A DNA stretch of 64,000 nucleotides from Chara braunii (GCA_003427395.1 BFEA01000550.1:224981-288980), one strand, 5' to 3'. Shown: positions 11,471 through 23,078, counted from the stretch's first letter. The notes: a model not told the origin generated them from the sequence alone. Numbers and translations are program-made.

Positions 11471-12760
11471 AGACCATCCTCCTTTTTCTTTCTTGAATCG
11501 ATATTGGTGGGAGACACCTTAGGACCAGGTGCCTGCAATGAATTGCAGTGTTTCACCGGTGGGCTGTATACCATTTAGTTAGTTCGCTAACTCTGTGTAG
11601 CTCTGACTGTTCCGGGGCTTACTCCCTGGACCTGGACCCTATTGGGACCCTTCTGTTATTGTTTGACTACCAATTGGGTCTGCCTAAGTCTGTCCCAGGC
11701 TGTTGGGCCCGCATAGGTGGTAGCTCATCGGGTCAGTGTAGGTCAAGCTGACAAAAGTCTGGCGGGCATCGCGGTATGGGTTCTTGGTTCGTCATCCTTT
11801 TTTTTTTGACGAAGTGAGTTGGTGGAGGTTGCATGGGTTGCAGCACTATTTTGGTAGCACAGGTCATCTTCCTCGTGATGGCTCGCGGCCATAGCTGAAA
11901 CAGCCAGCATAGGAGGTCACAGCGCCAGGCAGTAGCCCTTGAGCGCTGCTAGGCGCTTCCATCGATTTTGTACCTGGTGGGGTGAATGGCTGCCTGTGAA
12001 GCAGCTGCTCTTCAGGTCTTCTTTGTAGCGGCAGGTCTTCTCCTTCATCGAGTTGCTATTCTTCTTCTTCATCCTGGGAGCTGCGCTCCCTTGCTGAGCA
12101 CACACTTCATCTGCAGTGTGCGAGGTGCAGAGTGGCATGTCCAGGTCCGGGGGGGGGGTGACGATTTGCAGGCTGGACGCAGTGGACGGGTTGGGCGCGT
12201 AGATGCGCCATAGCTGGAGCTTGGTGTCGAGGGACTAAGAAGGTTCCCCTGAAACTCCATGAAACCTCTTCTTACTTGGTTTGTGGGTGCTGTAACGTGG
12301 TTGGGATCCTGGGAATTTTGTGCTGCTGATTGAGTTGGTGAGAGATGGCATCAAACTAGAATTGATTTAATTTTTGTTTTTTTGTTTCTTTTAACAATAA
12401 AAACAGGTCCTTATGGTCCTAGCTCCTTTTCCTTTCTGAGGAGCGTCCGTCCGGTTCCTATTCCCCGGGCAAGTCAAAATTGAATACAACATAGTACACA
12501 CTCACGCTTCCTTCAGTATGGCCGAAGGACCCCTGGCCAGCATTTATTGCTCCGCTGTAGGAGGATCGACTGTCAGATCTCAGGCTCCGTCCTGGGGTCT
12601 GTCAGATAGGCCTATTGTTACATGCTGAGCCTGCACACGGGCCCCATTCGGGGGCCAGACGGTTGCTGGGGTCCCCCAGGCCGCACACACCTCAAACGCA
12701 CACCCTGGAGGCCCACGGCCGGCCTTAAGGCCGCAGGTTTCGATTTGAGGCAGCATTCAT
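11471..12760. other. No gene seen
   Basis: No frame above about 75 codons apart from low-complexity ones, and no RNA gene recognised. GC-rich blocks near 11620-11760 and 12620-12740 contain short inverted phrases (ggggccccattcgggggcc type) but no terminal-repeat structure that I could bound. Confidence 0.35.
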
Positions 12761-12772
12761 CTATTTATTCAT

Positions 12773-12823
<51 letters not shown>

Positions 12824-12833
12824 TTATTTATTT
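12761..12833. repeat. (TTTA)n microsatellite
   Basis: About 18 TTTA units with one interruption near the right end. Confidence 0.97.
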
Positions 12834-13033
12834 GCTGTCCTATCTTTGTCTGTTCAGGCATCATTTCGGCCTTGCAGTTCGTCCAAACAGACCGAAAGTC
12901 TGTTCGGACAAGGCCGCGTTTTGACCTGGTACGGACATAGGCAGGCCCTGTTAGGCCAGGTCCGTTTTCGTCCAGTAGCGGACATCCTTCCTGCATCAGC
13001 AGGGAGGGTCTGGACGTCCGTTCGCGACCTAGG
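12834..13033. other. Left flank of element B
   Basis: GC-rich sequence with short palindromic phrases (aggccctgttaggcc). The LTR of element B may begin inside it: a gcatcagcagggagggtc phrase near 12994 is loosely alignable with gcatgagtcgccagggtc near 21811 before the right LTR. That alignment is too weak to set the boundary. Confidence 0.35.
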
Positions 13034-13928
13034 ACCCAGTAGGCCACGTTTAAGCCGAAGACCAGAGGCACACGGAGGCACACCCGCGAGGCCCAGCACT
13101 ACTTATAGCTAGGCCACGCCTGGGCAGACAGACACTTCAAGCAGCTCACTTCTTGAGCGACACGCTGCTGGAGCAGCGCTACAGCGCTGCGCAGGAGTTA
13201 GAGGTAGAGGTGTAGGTAGGGAGTGAGGCGGAGGCCATACCTGCATCGGAGGGATCCTACCTGGGTGCCATAGCTGGTCTTCGTGCAAGCGCACCTGCAG
13301 CACAGAGGATACACGCAACGGCAGTTAGTACATGGCGGCAATTACCTGCAGGTGACATAGCGAGGAGGACGACATCTTCTTCTTCTTCTTCTTCTTCTCT
13401 CGCCCTCCATCTCTCTTCCTCCCTCCTCATCCTTCTTCAGAGAGAGAGACAGAGACAGAGAGGTTACAGGCAGAGGTTACATCGGGCATAAGGCCCAGGA
13501 TCTGATTCGACATTTATACAGCAGAATCGGGCAGACATTGATTGGACATTCGGCAGGGGGACTATTTTTGGACTCCGCTATCATATCTTTGTCTTCCCCC
13601 TCACCTCCATTTTCGTCTCGCCTCTCTCCCATCTCTTCATCCGTGATATCTCCCCCATGTGCGCGTGCAAGGAGGGACATTTCTTCCATGTAAGCCGTCC
13701 CTCCTCCCTCTCTCACATGTGTGGTGTATGATGGGATGTCGCGTCCATCTCTGATAGGTCAGGTCATATCTTTGAGTCTTCTGTTGCGCTACATTATGCT
13801 ATTTTCATATGTATCTGGATGTGCATTGCTTGTTGATGCTTTGGTGACACTGCGTTGTCCATTTAAGTCCTTATCATCACTTTGCGGATCCTTGGCTCCA
13901 TATACATCGCTCAACTGAGCATGTATCA
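13034..13928 (+). repeat. Left LTR of element B
   Basis: Homologous to 21842-22914 from the phrase acccagtaggccacgttt to the common end gagcatgtatca, with matching internal landmarks (tacctgcaggtga, ggttacaggcagaggttac, catatctttgagtctt). It ends in CA as LTRs do. A (TTC)n run lies at 13374-13399. The start has no clear TG in both copies, so the true 5' boundary may be somewhat further left. Confidence 0.8.
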
Positions 13929-13930
13929 GT

Positions 13931-13943
13931 TGATATCGAAGCC
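13931..13943 (+). promoter_or_regulatory. Probable primer-binding site of element B
   Basis: Two bases after the LTR end lies TGATATCGAAGCC. It matches 10 of 13 positions of the plant initiator-Met tRNA-complementary site TGGTATCAGAGCC. Its place directly after the LTR supports the reading; the mismatches fit the general decay of this copy. Confidence 0.55.
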
Positions 13944-13984
13944 CCACTCGTGAATCAGGGCTAACCTGACCAACATGCGATTGG

Positions 13985-14150
13985 GAACGATTGATCGATC
14001 GATTGATTGATTGATTGATCGATTGATTGATTGATTGATTGATCGATCGATGGATCGATGGATCGATGGATCGATGGATCGATTGATCTATTGATCGATT
14101 GATTAATGGACTGGTTGATTGATTAGTCGTGATAGATCGATTGATTGATT
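13985..14150. repeat. Degenerate (GATT/GATC/GATG)n microsatellite
   Basis: Tetranucleotide array changing between GATT, GATC and GATG units, in the leader of element B. A simple repeat, not CRISPR-like: no unique spacers occur. Confidence 0.95.
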
Positions 14151-14216
14151 AGGTGATTAGGTTAAACTGCCCCCGTTAAACTAATTAGTACCAATTCATG
14201 TTTTTCCACCTAACTG

Positions 14217-14719
14217 CAGGGTTGCACCCCCCGATGGTCGGCAGCCCTAGACTGGTCGGCTGCCGACCCGTCGACCAATCGGCCGGTATCGGCGGGTCAG
14301 CACCTACCGGCCGGGGGTCATCGGCACCCCGCCAAAAAAACAAAAAACGTGTTTTTTGGGGGGGGGTCCAGAACCCCTAATAACACCACCAACACCCCCA
14401 TAGCAGCCCCTAATACCCACATACACCCCCCCAAACCGGCCCCAACACACTCATCAGCCCCCCCCAACACCCCCTGTATCACCCCTATACCCCCCTAACC
14501 CCAATCCCCCCATTACCACCCCCCATTCCCAAAGTTTCTCAGCGGATCTGGGCTGTACTCAGAAAGTGCAGTACAGCCCCCAACTAAGATTTCAAAAAAA
14601 ATCAGTGGATGTTGTTCTCTTTTTTTTTTTTTTTTTTTTTTCTATTCGGCAGACAGCCAACCGGTCGGCCCAACTGGTCGGCTGCAATACGGTCTGCGGT
14701 CGGCAGGGATGCAAGCCTG
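14217..14719. mobile_element. hAT-type MITE, 503 bp, with perfect 8-bp target duplication
   Basis: Flanked by identical 8-bp direct repeats CCTAACTG (14209-14216 and 14720-14727). The left end reads CAGGGTTGCACCCC; the right end, inverted, reads CAGGCTTGCATCCC, so the first ten bases match at nine. An 8-bp duplication and a CAGGG-type end are the signature of hAT transposons. Sub-terminal ggtcggc/gccgacc phrases recur at both ends. It encodes nothing and so must have been moved by a transposase elsewhere. It lies within element B's leader and is therefore younger than that insertion. Confidence 0.85.
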
Positions 14720-14925
14720 CCTAACTGCCAATTCCGAATTGTTTTCTTTATGGACATCTTTCTTTAGCGCAAATTCGTTTTTAGTAAATTCCAAAATTGC
14801 GCAGTAGCTGAAATTCTCGATTTTCTTTTGTTGTGATTTTCAAAAATTCGCTGCTTGACAAATCCAATTTTTTTTTTGAATTTTGGAATATTTTTTCTTT
14901 GCGGTAATTCGTTTTTTTTATAAAT

Positions 14926-16256
14926 TGTAATGACCCGCCAAAACACAGACCGAGAACACTGCTGATTTCTGGGATTTACCGTGGAATGAATGCCTTGCTG
15001 AGATTCCCGCATTCTCCTGTGATTTCTAAGTCTGTGTGTGTGCGTGCCTGCTGGTTTGCGTTCCTGTCTGAGTGCTTGTTGGCCGAGTGTGTGTGTGACC
15101 CGCAAGGGCACTTGTTGGTTGAAAGGCCCCGCAGGGCCGGTACTTACCTGTGGCCATGACTTTGAGGGTTGCAGCGGGGAAAACACTCGAGTACCGGGGG
15201 TAGGCCCTCGACACTTAAAGCAGCGGAAAAACACTCGAGTAGCAGGTAGGCCGGTACCACTCAAGGAGTGGTAGAAGTGTCGGGTACTGGAGGCCGACCA
15301 GAAGAAGACAAAAGTTGGCATTTTTAGAGGCCCAATAGCGGTAGGTTATACCAGTCCAAGTAACCTGAGTCTAGGGCCTGTCCGGACAATAGCAGAGCCT
15401 GCAATGATGTTTCCCTCCGAAAGGGAGGAGGTACCAGTTGCTGGGAGGTCGCTCGGCCTAGGAAGTCACCGCAAAAGAGGCCAGTAGGCCGCTATATCTT
15501 CAGGAGGAGCAACCAGCTCCTCCTCATTTTGTGGTATGCAAGGATTGGCAACATGCTGCTGGAGCCAAGCGCTGGACTTGGGAAGCGCTGCCTGGAGGAG
15601 AAGAGCAGCTGGGCGCTCAGCCTGGCTATGGCGAGCAGCCCAGCCTGAGGAGGAGAAAGAAGGGGACGAAGGAGGAGAGTGGCGAGGTACCTACCTGGCT
15701 ATGGTGGACACCATCTTCACCACCTTGTTGAGTGCTGCATCTGGAAGGCCCCGTTGGGATAGTGCCACACCAAGGAAGCTCGAGGTAGAGTCAGGCATGG
15801 CAGCTTAGTGAGCAGCGGCATAGCTGCTTTGGGTTGTCCTTTGGACAAGAGTGCAGCAACATGGCTGCTTTGCGTTGTCCTTTGCACAGGAGGGCAGAGC
15901 CCTTAGTAGTCCGCCATAGCCTAGGCATGAGAGAGGACGAAGAAGGGGGGAAGCCATAGCTATGGTGGACCTGTTGTTGTGTCAGCAGTAAGAGGGAACT
16001 TCGGATATTGATTCTGGTACATCCACTCTTTGGTATTATTATTATTGGAAGAAGAATAAGATTGGCGAAGTGGAGGAGGAGGAGGAAGGTGGAGATAGAA
16101 GGGGGATTTCTTCTTCTTCTTCTTCTTCTTCTTCTTCTTCTTCTTTCTCTCTTCTTTGGTATCCATCTCTTTGCAAGTGCTTTCATTTCTTTCGCAATTG
16201 GGTGGCATTGTCTTTCATTGTGAATTTGCACTTTGGGAATGACCAGGATCGTAACA
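14926..16256 (+). mobile_element. Probable solo LTR, 1331 bp
   Basis: Starts TGTAATGACCC and ends GGATCGTAACA. The ends are imperfect inverted repeats (8 of 11) beginning TG and ending CA, as in LTRs. The four bases AAAT flank it on both sides (14922-14925, 16257-16260), and the AT-rich flanks resemble each other in composition whereas the insert is GC-richer. A (TTC)n run sits at 16109-16143. No internal retrotransposon coding is present, so it would be a solo LTR left by LTR-LTR recombination. Its orientation is assumed. Confidence 0.5.
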
Positions 16257-17051
16257 AAATTCTGAATCACATATTAATTAGTCGCTGAAAATTTTGATTT
16301 CCTGTGTTTTTTTGGACCTTCGAATTTTCCGCTGCTCTAATATTCCGAAATTTTGCTTTCTCTCGGAAAATCTCCCTTCGCAGTTGAGTTTCGGGGTTCT
16401 ACTTCCCAAAATCGAAAATTGCTGCGCTTACTCTCATCTGGAATTTATCCGAATTTTATTTTCGAAATTACCCAAACTTGCGGAAAAAAAATTCCAGTTC
16501 AAATTAATTTTTCATCGTTTCTCTGATTATATCTGCAGTCTCAAATTCGAAATAGTTTTTTAATTATTTCAATTTCGGGATTTTGGGGATTGGGAGACCT
16601 ACTGAACTTGCAATTTCCAATTTGTTATTGTTTCTATTGATTTTTTTTTTTTAAACACCAAAGTTTGGCCTTCTCAAATTTTGATTAGTGGCTCCTTATC
16701 TGGGCGATCAATGTGACCCCATGGGGGTGGGGAAGTGCTAGAATCTCATTTTCTCCCCTCCCACCCACCCCAGCTACTCTGCTGTTTTTCTTTGTCTCCT
16801 TCCTTCTCTTCTCTACTACGGTGCAGTGGTACATTGCCACATCAGCACGGTGACACATCAACAGCCCACATCAGCAGGCCACATCAGCAGGCCACGTCAA
16901 CCGGCCACATCAGCCGGCCACGTCAGCAGTGACACGTCACCCGGCCATGTCAGCGGCAACACATCAGCAGGCCACGTCAGCAAACATCCATACCAGATCA
17001 GCACCGGCTACACATGCCTTCTGTCCTTCGATCAACGACCACCATGATTGA
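16257..17051 (+). other. Leader of element B with a 13/14-bp minisatellite
   Basis: AT-rich up to about 16700. From 16845 to 16990 there are about ten imperfect 13-14 bp units of the form acatcagcaggcc/acgtcagcaggcc directly before gag. No coding function is visible; the units end about 60 bp upstream of the gag frame. Confidence 0.6.
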
Positions 17052-18587
17052 ATGCAAGGACAAGGGTCTGACAAGGACTACGAGGCCAGGCTGGCCGACA
17101 TGATGCTCGAGCTTAAGCAAAGAGCAGATGTGGCACTTGTCGCTCGGGAGAAGAGAGAACGAGAAGCCAAGGAACAACGTCGCCTTGATGAACTACAGCA
17201 GCAAGCACACGACGATGCAGCACGACAGGCTGCAGAGGAGGCACTACAAGCGCGCTGCGATGCATTATTCGAGACGGCCGAAGTCTTGACCTTGACCACC
17301 GACTGGGACACCTCGCCCAAGGAGGAGGTTGCCTCCGCAACCATACACAATTTCTCCACGGTCATCAAACGAATCATGGACTTGGTGGCTACCTGTATGG
17401 CCCAGCAAGAGGACATCCTCACATTGGACCTGCACGTGCAGACATTGCTCGGCCGCACACACACTTTGGAACAGCGGCTTGTTGCAGCAACAGCCGTTGG
17501 CCCCTCCAACATCCCGAAACGCGTCAACAGATTGGAGGTGGACATGGGCGCCCAGAAGAACACGGCGCGGCAGCAGCAAACGACCAACCAACAGTTGGAG
17601 CAGCAGATCTGCTCAGCAGCTGCCAGTCCGGCCCCATCATCTCACGAGCACATACCCAAATTTGATCGCATTCCGATCTTCGGCAATGCAGCAAAGACCG
17701 AGCCTATTCCATGGTGGTGCCAATTTGACCTGCGTTTGGACTTGTACAAAGTCAGCGACCCCAACCGGCATGCCTGTTTATATCACCGGCGGGAGGGCGC
17801 GTGTCAAGCTTGGCTTGACAATATGCTGTCCACGCACAAGGTCACTGTCTCCGAGCTGTACATGAAGATCAACTGGCCTGATCTCAAGGCAGCATAGCAC
17901 AAGCGGTTCAAAGTGGAACCGTCCGAGCTTCAGGCGATGGAAAAATTGCAGAAGTTCCATCAGAGCGCCTTGCCAAGCCCGGATTGGATCACCGAGTACC
18001 AACGCTTGGCATCCACCCCCGACTTGCTGATCGCCTTCACGGCCATCAAACACTACTTCATCACAAGGTTGTGCCCGACATTGCAGAATGCGTAGACGCA
18101 AGTCGTGGAGACACTCACCACAACTGAGAAATTATTTAACAAGGCCTCACAGATTATAGTGACAAATACGAAAGCTTGCAATGTTGGCCGTCCGTCCTTT
18201 GCAGGCCAGGGCAGAGATCAGCATCGACCGAAAGTGGTCATAGTCGCGGCAACAACGTCGAGTGACTATTCTAACGGGGCTGCTTCATCTGACGAGGGAG
18301 AAAGGTTATCAGCCGCTCGGGATGGTGGCCGCCCGCCAAAGGGCGAGGACGTGGCAAATCGAAGGCGAACACCTCTTCAGTCCCCGGCCCGGAACAAATG
18401 CTTAACCTTGGCTTTATTACGGTCTCTCGGAGGGCATCTACAAGATCTAAACGAGACACCATTATTGCTTGTGTTGCAACAGCTTCGCACACGAAACCGT
18501 CGGCTGTCCCACGAAAGCCAAAGGAAAGACCCCTTCAGGAAAGTGAGCACCGCCGAGAGTGAATGGCTGCACTCTCAAAGACTTTGA
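17052..18587 (+). pseudogene. Gag of element B
   Basis: A 281-codon frame begins near 17052 with an Ala/Glu/Arg/Gln-rich, probably coiled-coil N-terminus (charged repeats such as REKREREAKEQRR). It continues into the capsid-like segment (IPKFDRIPIF, WWCQFDLRLDLY, ACQAWLDNML). After a TAG at 17895 homologous sequence continues (FHQSALPSPDWITEYQRLAS, then LIAFTAIKHYFITRLCP) with another stop at about 18093. The part after 18180 is frameshifted and no CCHC knuckle is recognisable. Function: particle-forming Gag, now disrupted. Confidence 0.7.
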
Positions 18588-18720
18588 AACTGGTTGCTTC
18601 GTGAGCAACCTCCCTTAGTTCTGAGGCATGCGGAAGTCATAAGTCCTATTCTTCATTTTTTCGAGGACTTCGCTACCCCGGCTCGTTCCATCGCTGGGTT
18701 CTCATGCTCAAGAACAAGGT

Positions 18721-19380
18721 GTGTATACGGTTTCTTCTTCGTCCGGAAACCGCGACATTTCATGGTCTTCAAGTGGTTCTTCAAGCGATTCGACACGCCA
18801 ATTCAACATAGAGTTCTTGGACCCGTCGTTGCTCGAGGGTTTTGCATGGCTTCCTCTCCCTTCCACAGGCCGCTTACTGGAACCTCAATGTGCAGCACTA
18901 TGGGCCCATCTCCACACATATGTATCCTTCTATGCACCACCAACTTCATCGACGGATGACGACGCTGCAGTGAGGGACCTCCTTATTACCAAGGTGGCCA
19001 GCGAGTTTCGTGCGCAGTGGTACAATGACAACAACACACTGCTCCTTTATGTCCGCATCCATATTGGGCAAGCGTCCTACAGCGCTTTGCTGAATAGCGA
19101 CGCGACTCGCAATTTTATGAGCCAGTCCTTTATACAAAGGGCCCTCCTTGGTGCACAAATCCGAAGGAAGCCACATCCTACGACGGTCAAGATTGTGAAC
19201 GGTCGAACGCAACAACTTCTTGATCACTACATCGAAGCCGTGCCGGTCTATTTCGCACATCATGCATGCGAGCCGGTTACGTTTAACGTCTTGGACACGG
19301 ACTTCGACATTATTTTGGGGATGCCTTAGACTGCAAATGCAAACCACACGATCAACTACCATCGGCGGATGCTTACCGTT
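18721..19380 (+). pseudogene. Aspartic protease region of element B, active site lost
   Basis: A 202-codon frame contains the retropepsin-like region. The strand carrying the catalytic triplet reads LLNSDATRNF at 19087-19116, where the family has LLDSGATRNF or similar. The catalytic Asp is replaced by Asn (AAT, 19093-19095) and the Gly by Asp. The C-terminal landmark FDIILGMP is present, but the next codon is TAG where the family usually has Trp. The encoded protease would be inactive. The frame start is arbitrary, because this is an internal part of a polyprotein. Confidence 0.7.
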
Positions 19381-19739
19381 CGCAATGTCCTTGGCGCGAG
19401 GTGTTGTGTACCATTCCTCTTTCGCACCCTTCGATCCGATGCCAAGTTGTGATGGCCAAGTCTTTTCGGACCGCTTGTGCTTACGAGTGGGCCGGCAAGA
19501 TCGGCCTATGCTTTCTTAGGACCGTCACAGCGACCAAATTTTCACCTACGGACTTATCTTAGAACACCTGCGCAGTGCAGTTGGTTGACGAGTTCGCCGA
19601 TGTCTTCGAGTCTCCTACCGATGTGGTGTCTGATCGACCGATCTCCCATGAGATCATACATGGCACGGTGTCGTGCAGCTGAAATGATGCATCTATCGCA
19701 TGAGCGAGAAAGAGCTCGCGGTTCTCCGCGCGCAACTCG

Positions 19740-20920
19740 ATGACTTGTTGGGCAAAGGCTAGATCTGCCCCGGTAGCTCACCTTTCCGTGCGTAGATTCT
19801 CTTTGTACGGAAGACAAACAAAGATTTCCACTTATGCATTGACTACCGCAAGCTCAACGCGCAAACCATTAAGAATGCGGGGCCTCTTCCTCGTATCGAC
19901 GATCTTCTTGAGCGTTTGGCGACACAAAATATTTTTCAAAGTTGGATTTGAAGTCGGGCTATCATCAGATTTTGATATGCCCGCATGATCGCTACAAATC
20001 CGCATTTAAGACATGGTATGGCCACTTTGAGTGGGTTGTCATGCCTTTTGGCCTCACCAATACCCCAACGACCTTTCAAGCGGCGATGACCAACGAGTTT
20101 CGCGCGATGCTGGACCAATTTGTGCTGGTCTACTTGGACAACATTCTCGTCTATAGCCGGACCTTGGAGGATCACCTTGAGCACCTTCGACATGTGTTGG
20201 AGATGCTCCGCCGCACCAAGTACAAGGCCAACCTCAACAAGTGCAAATTTGTACGTCAAGAGTTGGTATACTTGGGCCATTTTGTCGCCTCGAAGGCATT
20301 CGTCCATTATCGGACAAGTTTCAAGCCATTCAAGAGTGGTCGGAGCCGAAGCACGTCACGGATATCTGCGCTTTATCAAAGGCTATTCGAAGATCATGGC
20401 TCATTTGACCAAGCTTCAATGCGAGGATCGGTCGTACGACTTCAACGGCGATGTGCGGGCTTCCTTTTCAACCCTCAAATCGCCTTTCTATTTGCTAAGG
20501 TTTTACAAATCTACGAACCGCTTATGCCAACACTCATCACTACCAATGTGTCCGCTACGGCATTGGTGCCACTTTTGAGCAACACAATGGCATGGACTGG
20601 CACCCGGTCGAGTATTTTAGCTAGAAGTTACCCGTTGTGCACTCGATAGGCGACGCACAGGAGTTATTGGCCTTCGTACACCCACTTAAGCGGTGGCAGA
20701 ATTTTCTTCTCGATCGAAGTCAATTTCGATGGGTAACGGATAACAATTCGTTGGTCTTTTTCAAGACCCAAGACACGATGAATAGTACCATCGCCCGTTG
20801 GATGGCTTTGATTGACCAGTTTGACTTCTTTCCTGATCACATCCCGAGAAAGTCTAACCGTTTTGGGAACGCTCTTTCACGGCACCTGACCTTTGTACCA
20901 CGGTCTACTCGACGTTTGAG
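19740..20920 (+). pseudogene. Reverse transcriptase and RNase H of element B, catalytic residues substituted
   Basis: RT motifs can be followed across several frames: a DYRKLNAQTIK-like stretch near 19850, then DLKSGYHQI, VVMPFGLTNTPTTFQAAM, and VYLDNILVYS at 20128-20157. The last should be YLDD; the second Asp is Asn (AAC, 20140-20142). The thumb (LVYLGHFVA) follows, then a frameshifted connection region. RNase H has TDNNSLVF and IARWMALIDQ. Its final motif reads GNALSRH where the family has ADALSRR, again Asp to Asn (20868-20870). Polymerase and RNase H would both be dead. Confidence 0.8.
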
Positions 20921-20932
20921 ATTGACGACGAC

Positions 20933-21835
20933 TTGTGGGACAGCATCATCTACGGCTACCAAGTCGACCCTGAGTTTCGCAACAAATATGCAAACTGCTG
21001 CTCTCCAAATCCGGCACCATCGCATTACCGGATCCAAGAGGGTTATTTGTTAGTCCACTCACAGGAAAAGAATTTTCTTTGCGTGCCAAGCGATCCACAC
21101 TTGCGTACTTGGCGAGTTCCACAGCGCTCCCGCCACCGAACACTTCGTAGTCAATCATATGATTGGCCGACTTCACGAGCATTTCGTTGGTCCTACCTTC
21201 TCGACGATGTCACACGCGATTGTGAGTCATGCGAGGTTTGTCGGCATTACAAATCTCGCAATCATCGTCCGTTCGGTGAATTGCAACCATTACCAGTCGC
21301 CCTAGGACGATGGGAATTGATTGCCATGGACATCACTGGGCCGTTCCCGAAGCACAAGACTGGTGTGGATGGAATTTTCACGGTGGTCGATCGGCTCACC
21401 AAGTTCGCCATGTTTTTGCCTTGCCGCTACACTCGGTTCATGTCCGACTTCTGGTTGGCTATCATCAAACGATGCGGCTCATTTCTCAAGCCAAACTCGG
21501 CTCGCCACCCACAAACCAATGGCCAAATGGAGAGGGTGCATCAAACCGCACAGGTTCTTCTTCACACTCTCTTCACACTCTCATCTGGATTGGGATGAGT
21601 GACTGTCGGACGTCGAGTTGACTTACAACTCGTCCATTCATCCGGCTATCCGGATGTTGCCTTTCGAGTTCGAGCATGGCTCACCGGGCACATTGTCGTT
21701 GAACACTACCATCTCACTAACGACCGTGAGCGATGGCCACCTTATTTTCATTCGACGGATGCAAGAACTCCATGTCAAGGCACACGACCAGATGTCGAAG
21801 ACGCAGCACCGCATGAGTCGCCAGGGTCCATTCAG
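20933..21835 (+). pseudogene. Integrase of element B, internal deletion
   Basis: The HHCC zinc domain is split: the His pair lies in a shifted frame near 21140-21190, while the Cys pair (CESCEVC) is in the main frame. The core begins IAMDITGPFPKHKTGVDGIF with the first catalytic Asp, then VVDRLTKFAMFLPC. The next part jumps to RFMSDFWLAII, so the segment with the second catalytic Asp (SDRD-type motif) is deleted. PQTNGQMERVHQ retains the catalytic Glu. The tail (a SIHPAIRMLPFEFE segment) ends near 21815, without a chromodomain, where the right LTR starts. Confidence 0.75.
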
Positions 21836-21841
21836 GGCCCA

Positions 21842-22436
21842 AACCCAGTAGGCCACGTTTCGGCCGAAGACCAGAGGGACACGGAGGCACACCCGTGAGG
21901 CCCAGCGCTACTTATAGCCGTGCCACGCCTGGGCAGACAGAGTCTGAGTAGCTCACTTCTTGTGCGACATGCTGCTGGAGCAGCGCTACAGCGCTGCGCT
22001 GGAGTAGGTAGAGGTTTAAGTAGGGAGTGAGGCGGAGGCCATACCTGCATCGGCAGGATTCTATCTGGGCCCCATAGCTGGTCTTCTCCCCAGCACACCT
22101 GCAGCACAGAGGATACACGAGATGACAGTTAGTACATGGTGGCAGTTACCTGCAGGTGAGATAGCGCGGAGGACACTCGCCCTCATCTCTCCTTCTGCCT
22201 CCTCCTCCTCTACCTGCAGGTGAGATAGCGCGGAGGACACTNNNNNNNNNNNNNNNNNNNNNNNNNNNNNNNNNNNNNNNNNNNNNNNNNNNNNNNNNNN
22301 NNNNNNNNNNNNNNNNNNNNNNNNNNNNNNNCCCTCATCTCTCCTTCTGCCTCCTCCTCCTCTACCTGCAGGTGAGATAGCGCGGAGGACACTCGCCCTC
22401 ATCTCTCCTTCTGCCTCCTCCTCCTCCTTCCTCCTC

Positions 22437-22467
<31 letters not shown>

Positions 22468-22914
22468 GTTACAGGCAGAGGTTACATCGGGCATCAGCTC
22501 CAGGATCTGATTCCACAGCAGACATTGATTGGACGTTCGGCAGGGGGACTATTTTTGGACTTCGCTATCGCGATCTTGGTCTTTTCCCTGACCTCCATCT
22601 TCGTCTCGCCTCTCCCCCATCTCTTCATTCGGGGTATCTCCCCAATGTGCGTGTGCAAGGAGGGACCTTCATTCCATGTATGTGATCCCTCCTCCCTCTC
22701 TCACATGTGGTGTATGATGGGATGTTGCGTCAGTCTCTGATAGGTCAGGTCATATCTTTGAGTCTTCCATTGCACTACATTATGCTATTTTCATATGTAT
22801 CTGGATGTGCATTGCTTGTTGATGCTTTGCTGACACTGCATTGTCCATTCGAGTCCTTATCATCACTTCGCGGATCCTTGGCTCCATATGCATCGCTCAA
22901 CTGAGCATGTATCA
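21842..22914 (+). repeat. Right LTR of element B, containing an assembly gap
   Basis: Homologous to 13034-13928 and ending at the same gagcatgtatca (22914). It is longer than the left copy because a tacctgcaggtgagatagcg unit with a CT-rich tail is tandemly repeated (about 22150-22425) around a 90-base N run (22242-22331); the true copy number is unknown. A (GA)n run follows at 22441-22469. No 5-bp target duplication is certain: the right flank begins cctat, and the left boundary is not resolved. Confidence 0.8.
22242..22331. other. Assembly gap (90 N) inside a tandem repeat
   Basis: Run of N flanked on both sides by the same repeat unit, so the gap probably marks a collapsed or unresolved array. 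Confidence 0.98.
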
Positions 22915-23078
22915 CCTATGCAAAACAAGAAAAGTGGGAGGGATCCGCTTCCAGTTGTGTTTCTGGAGTCTTCCTCTCCTCCCTCTGCTATTGTCTCATC
23001 GTAATAGTCCTTCCTGGGGTTCTCGGCTTGACATAATCTCATGGGTGGGCCTGGTACCACCTCTTCCATCTCAGCCTG

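Larger units (their letters stand above)
13034..22914 (+). mobile_element. Ty3/gypsy LTR retrotransposon B, decayed
   Basis: Two related direct repeats (13034-13928 and 21842-22914) bracket a plus-strand gag, protease, RT, RNase H and integrase, in Ty3/gypsy order. The leader between the left LTR and gag is long (about 3.1 kb), partly because a hAT-type MITE and a probable solo LTR sit in it. The integrase tail (and any chromodomain) is missing where the right LTR begins. Stops, frameshifts and active-site substitutions occur in every enzymatic domain, so the copy is non-autonomous and inactive. Confidence 0.85.

Noticed and set aside
12834-12850. cctat near 12839 as the target duplication of element B (right flank cctat at 22915)
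   Set aside because: It is about 190 bp from the point where LTR identity starts; no TG follows directly.
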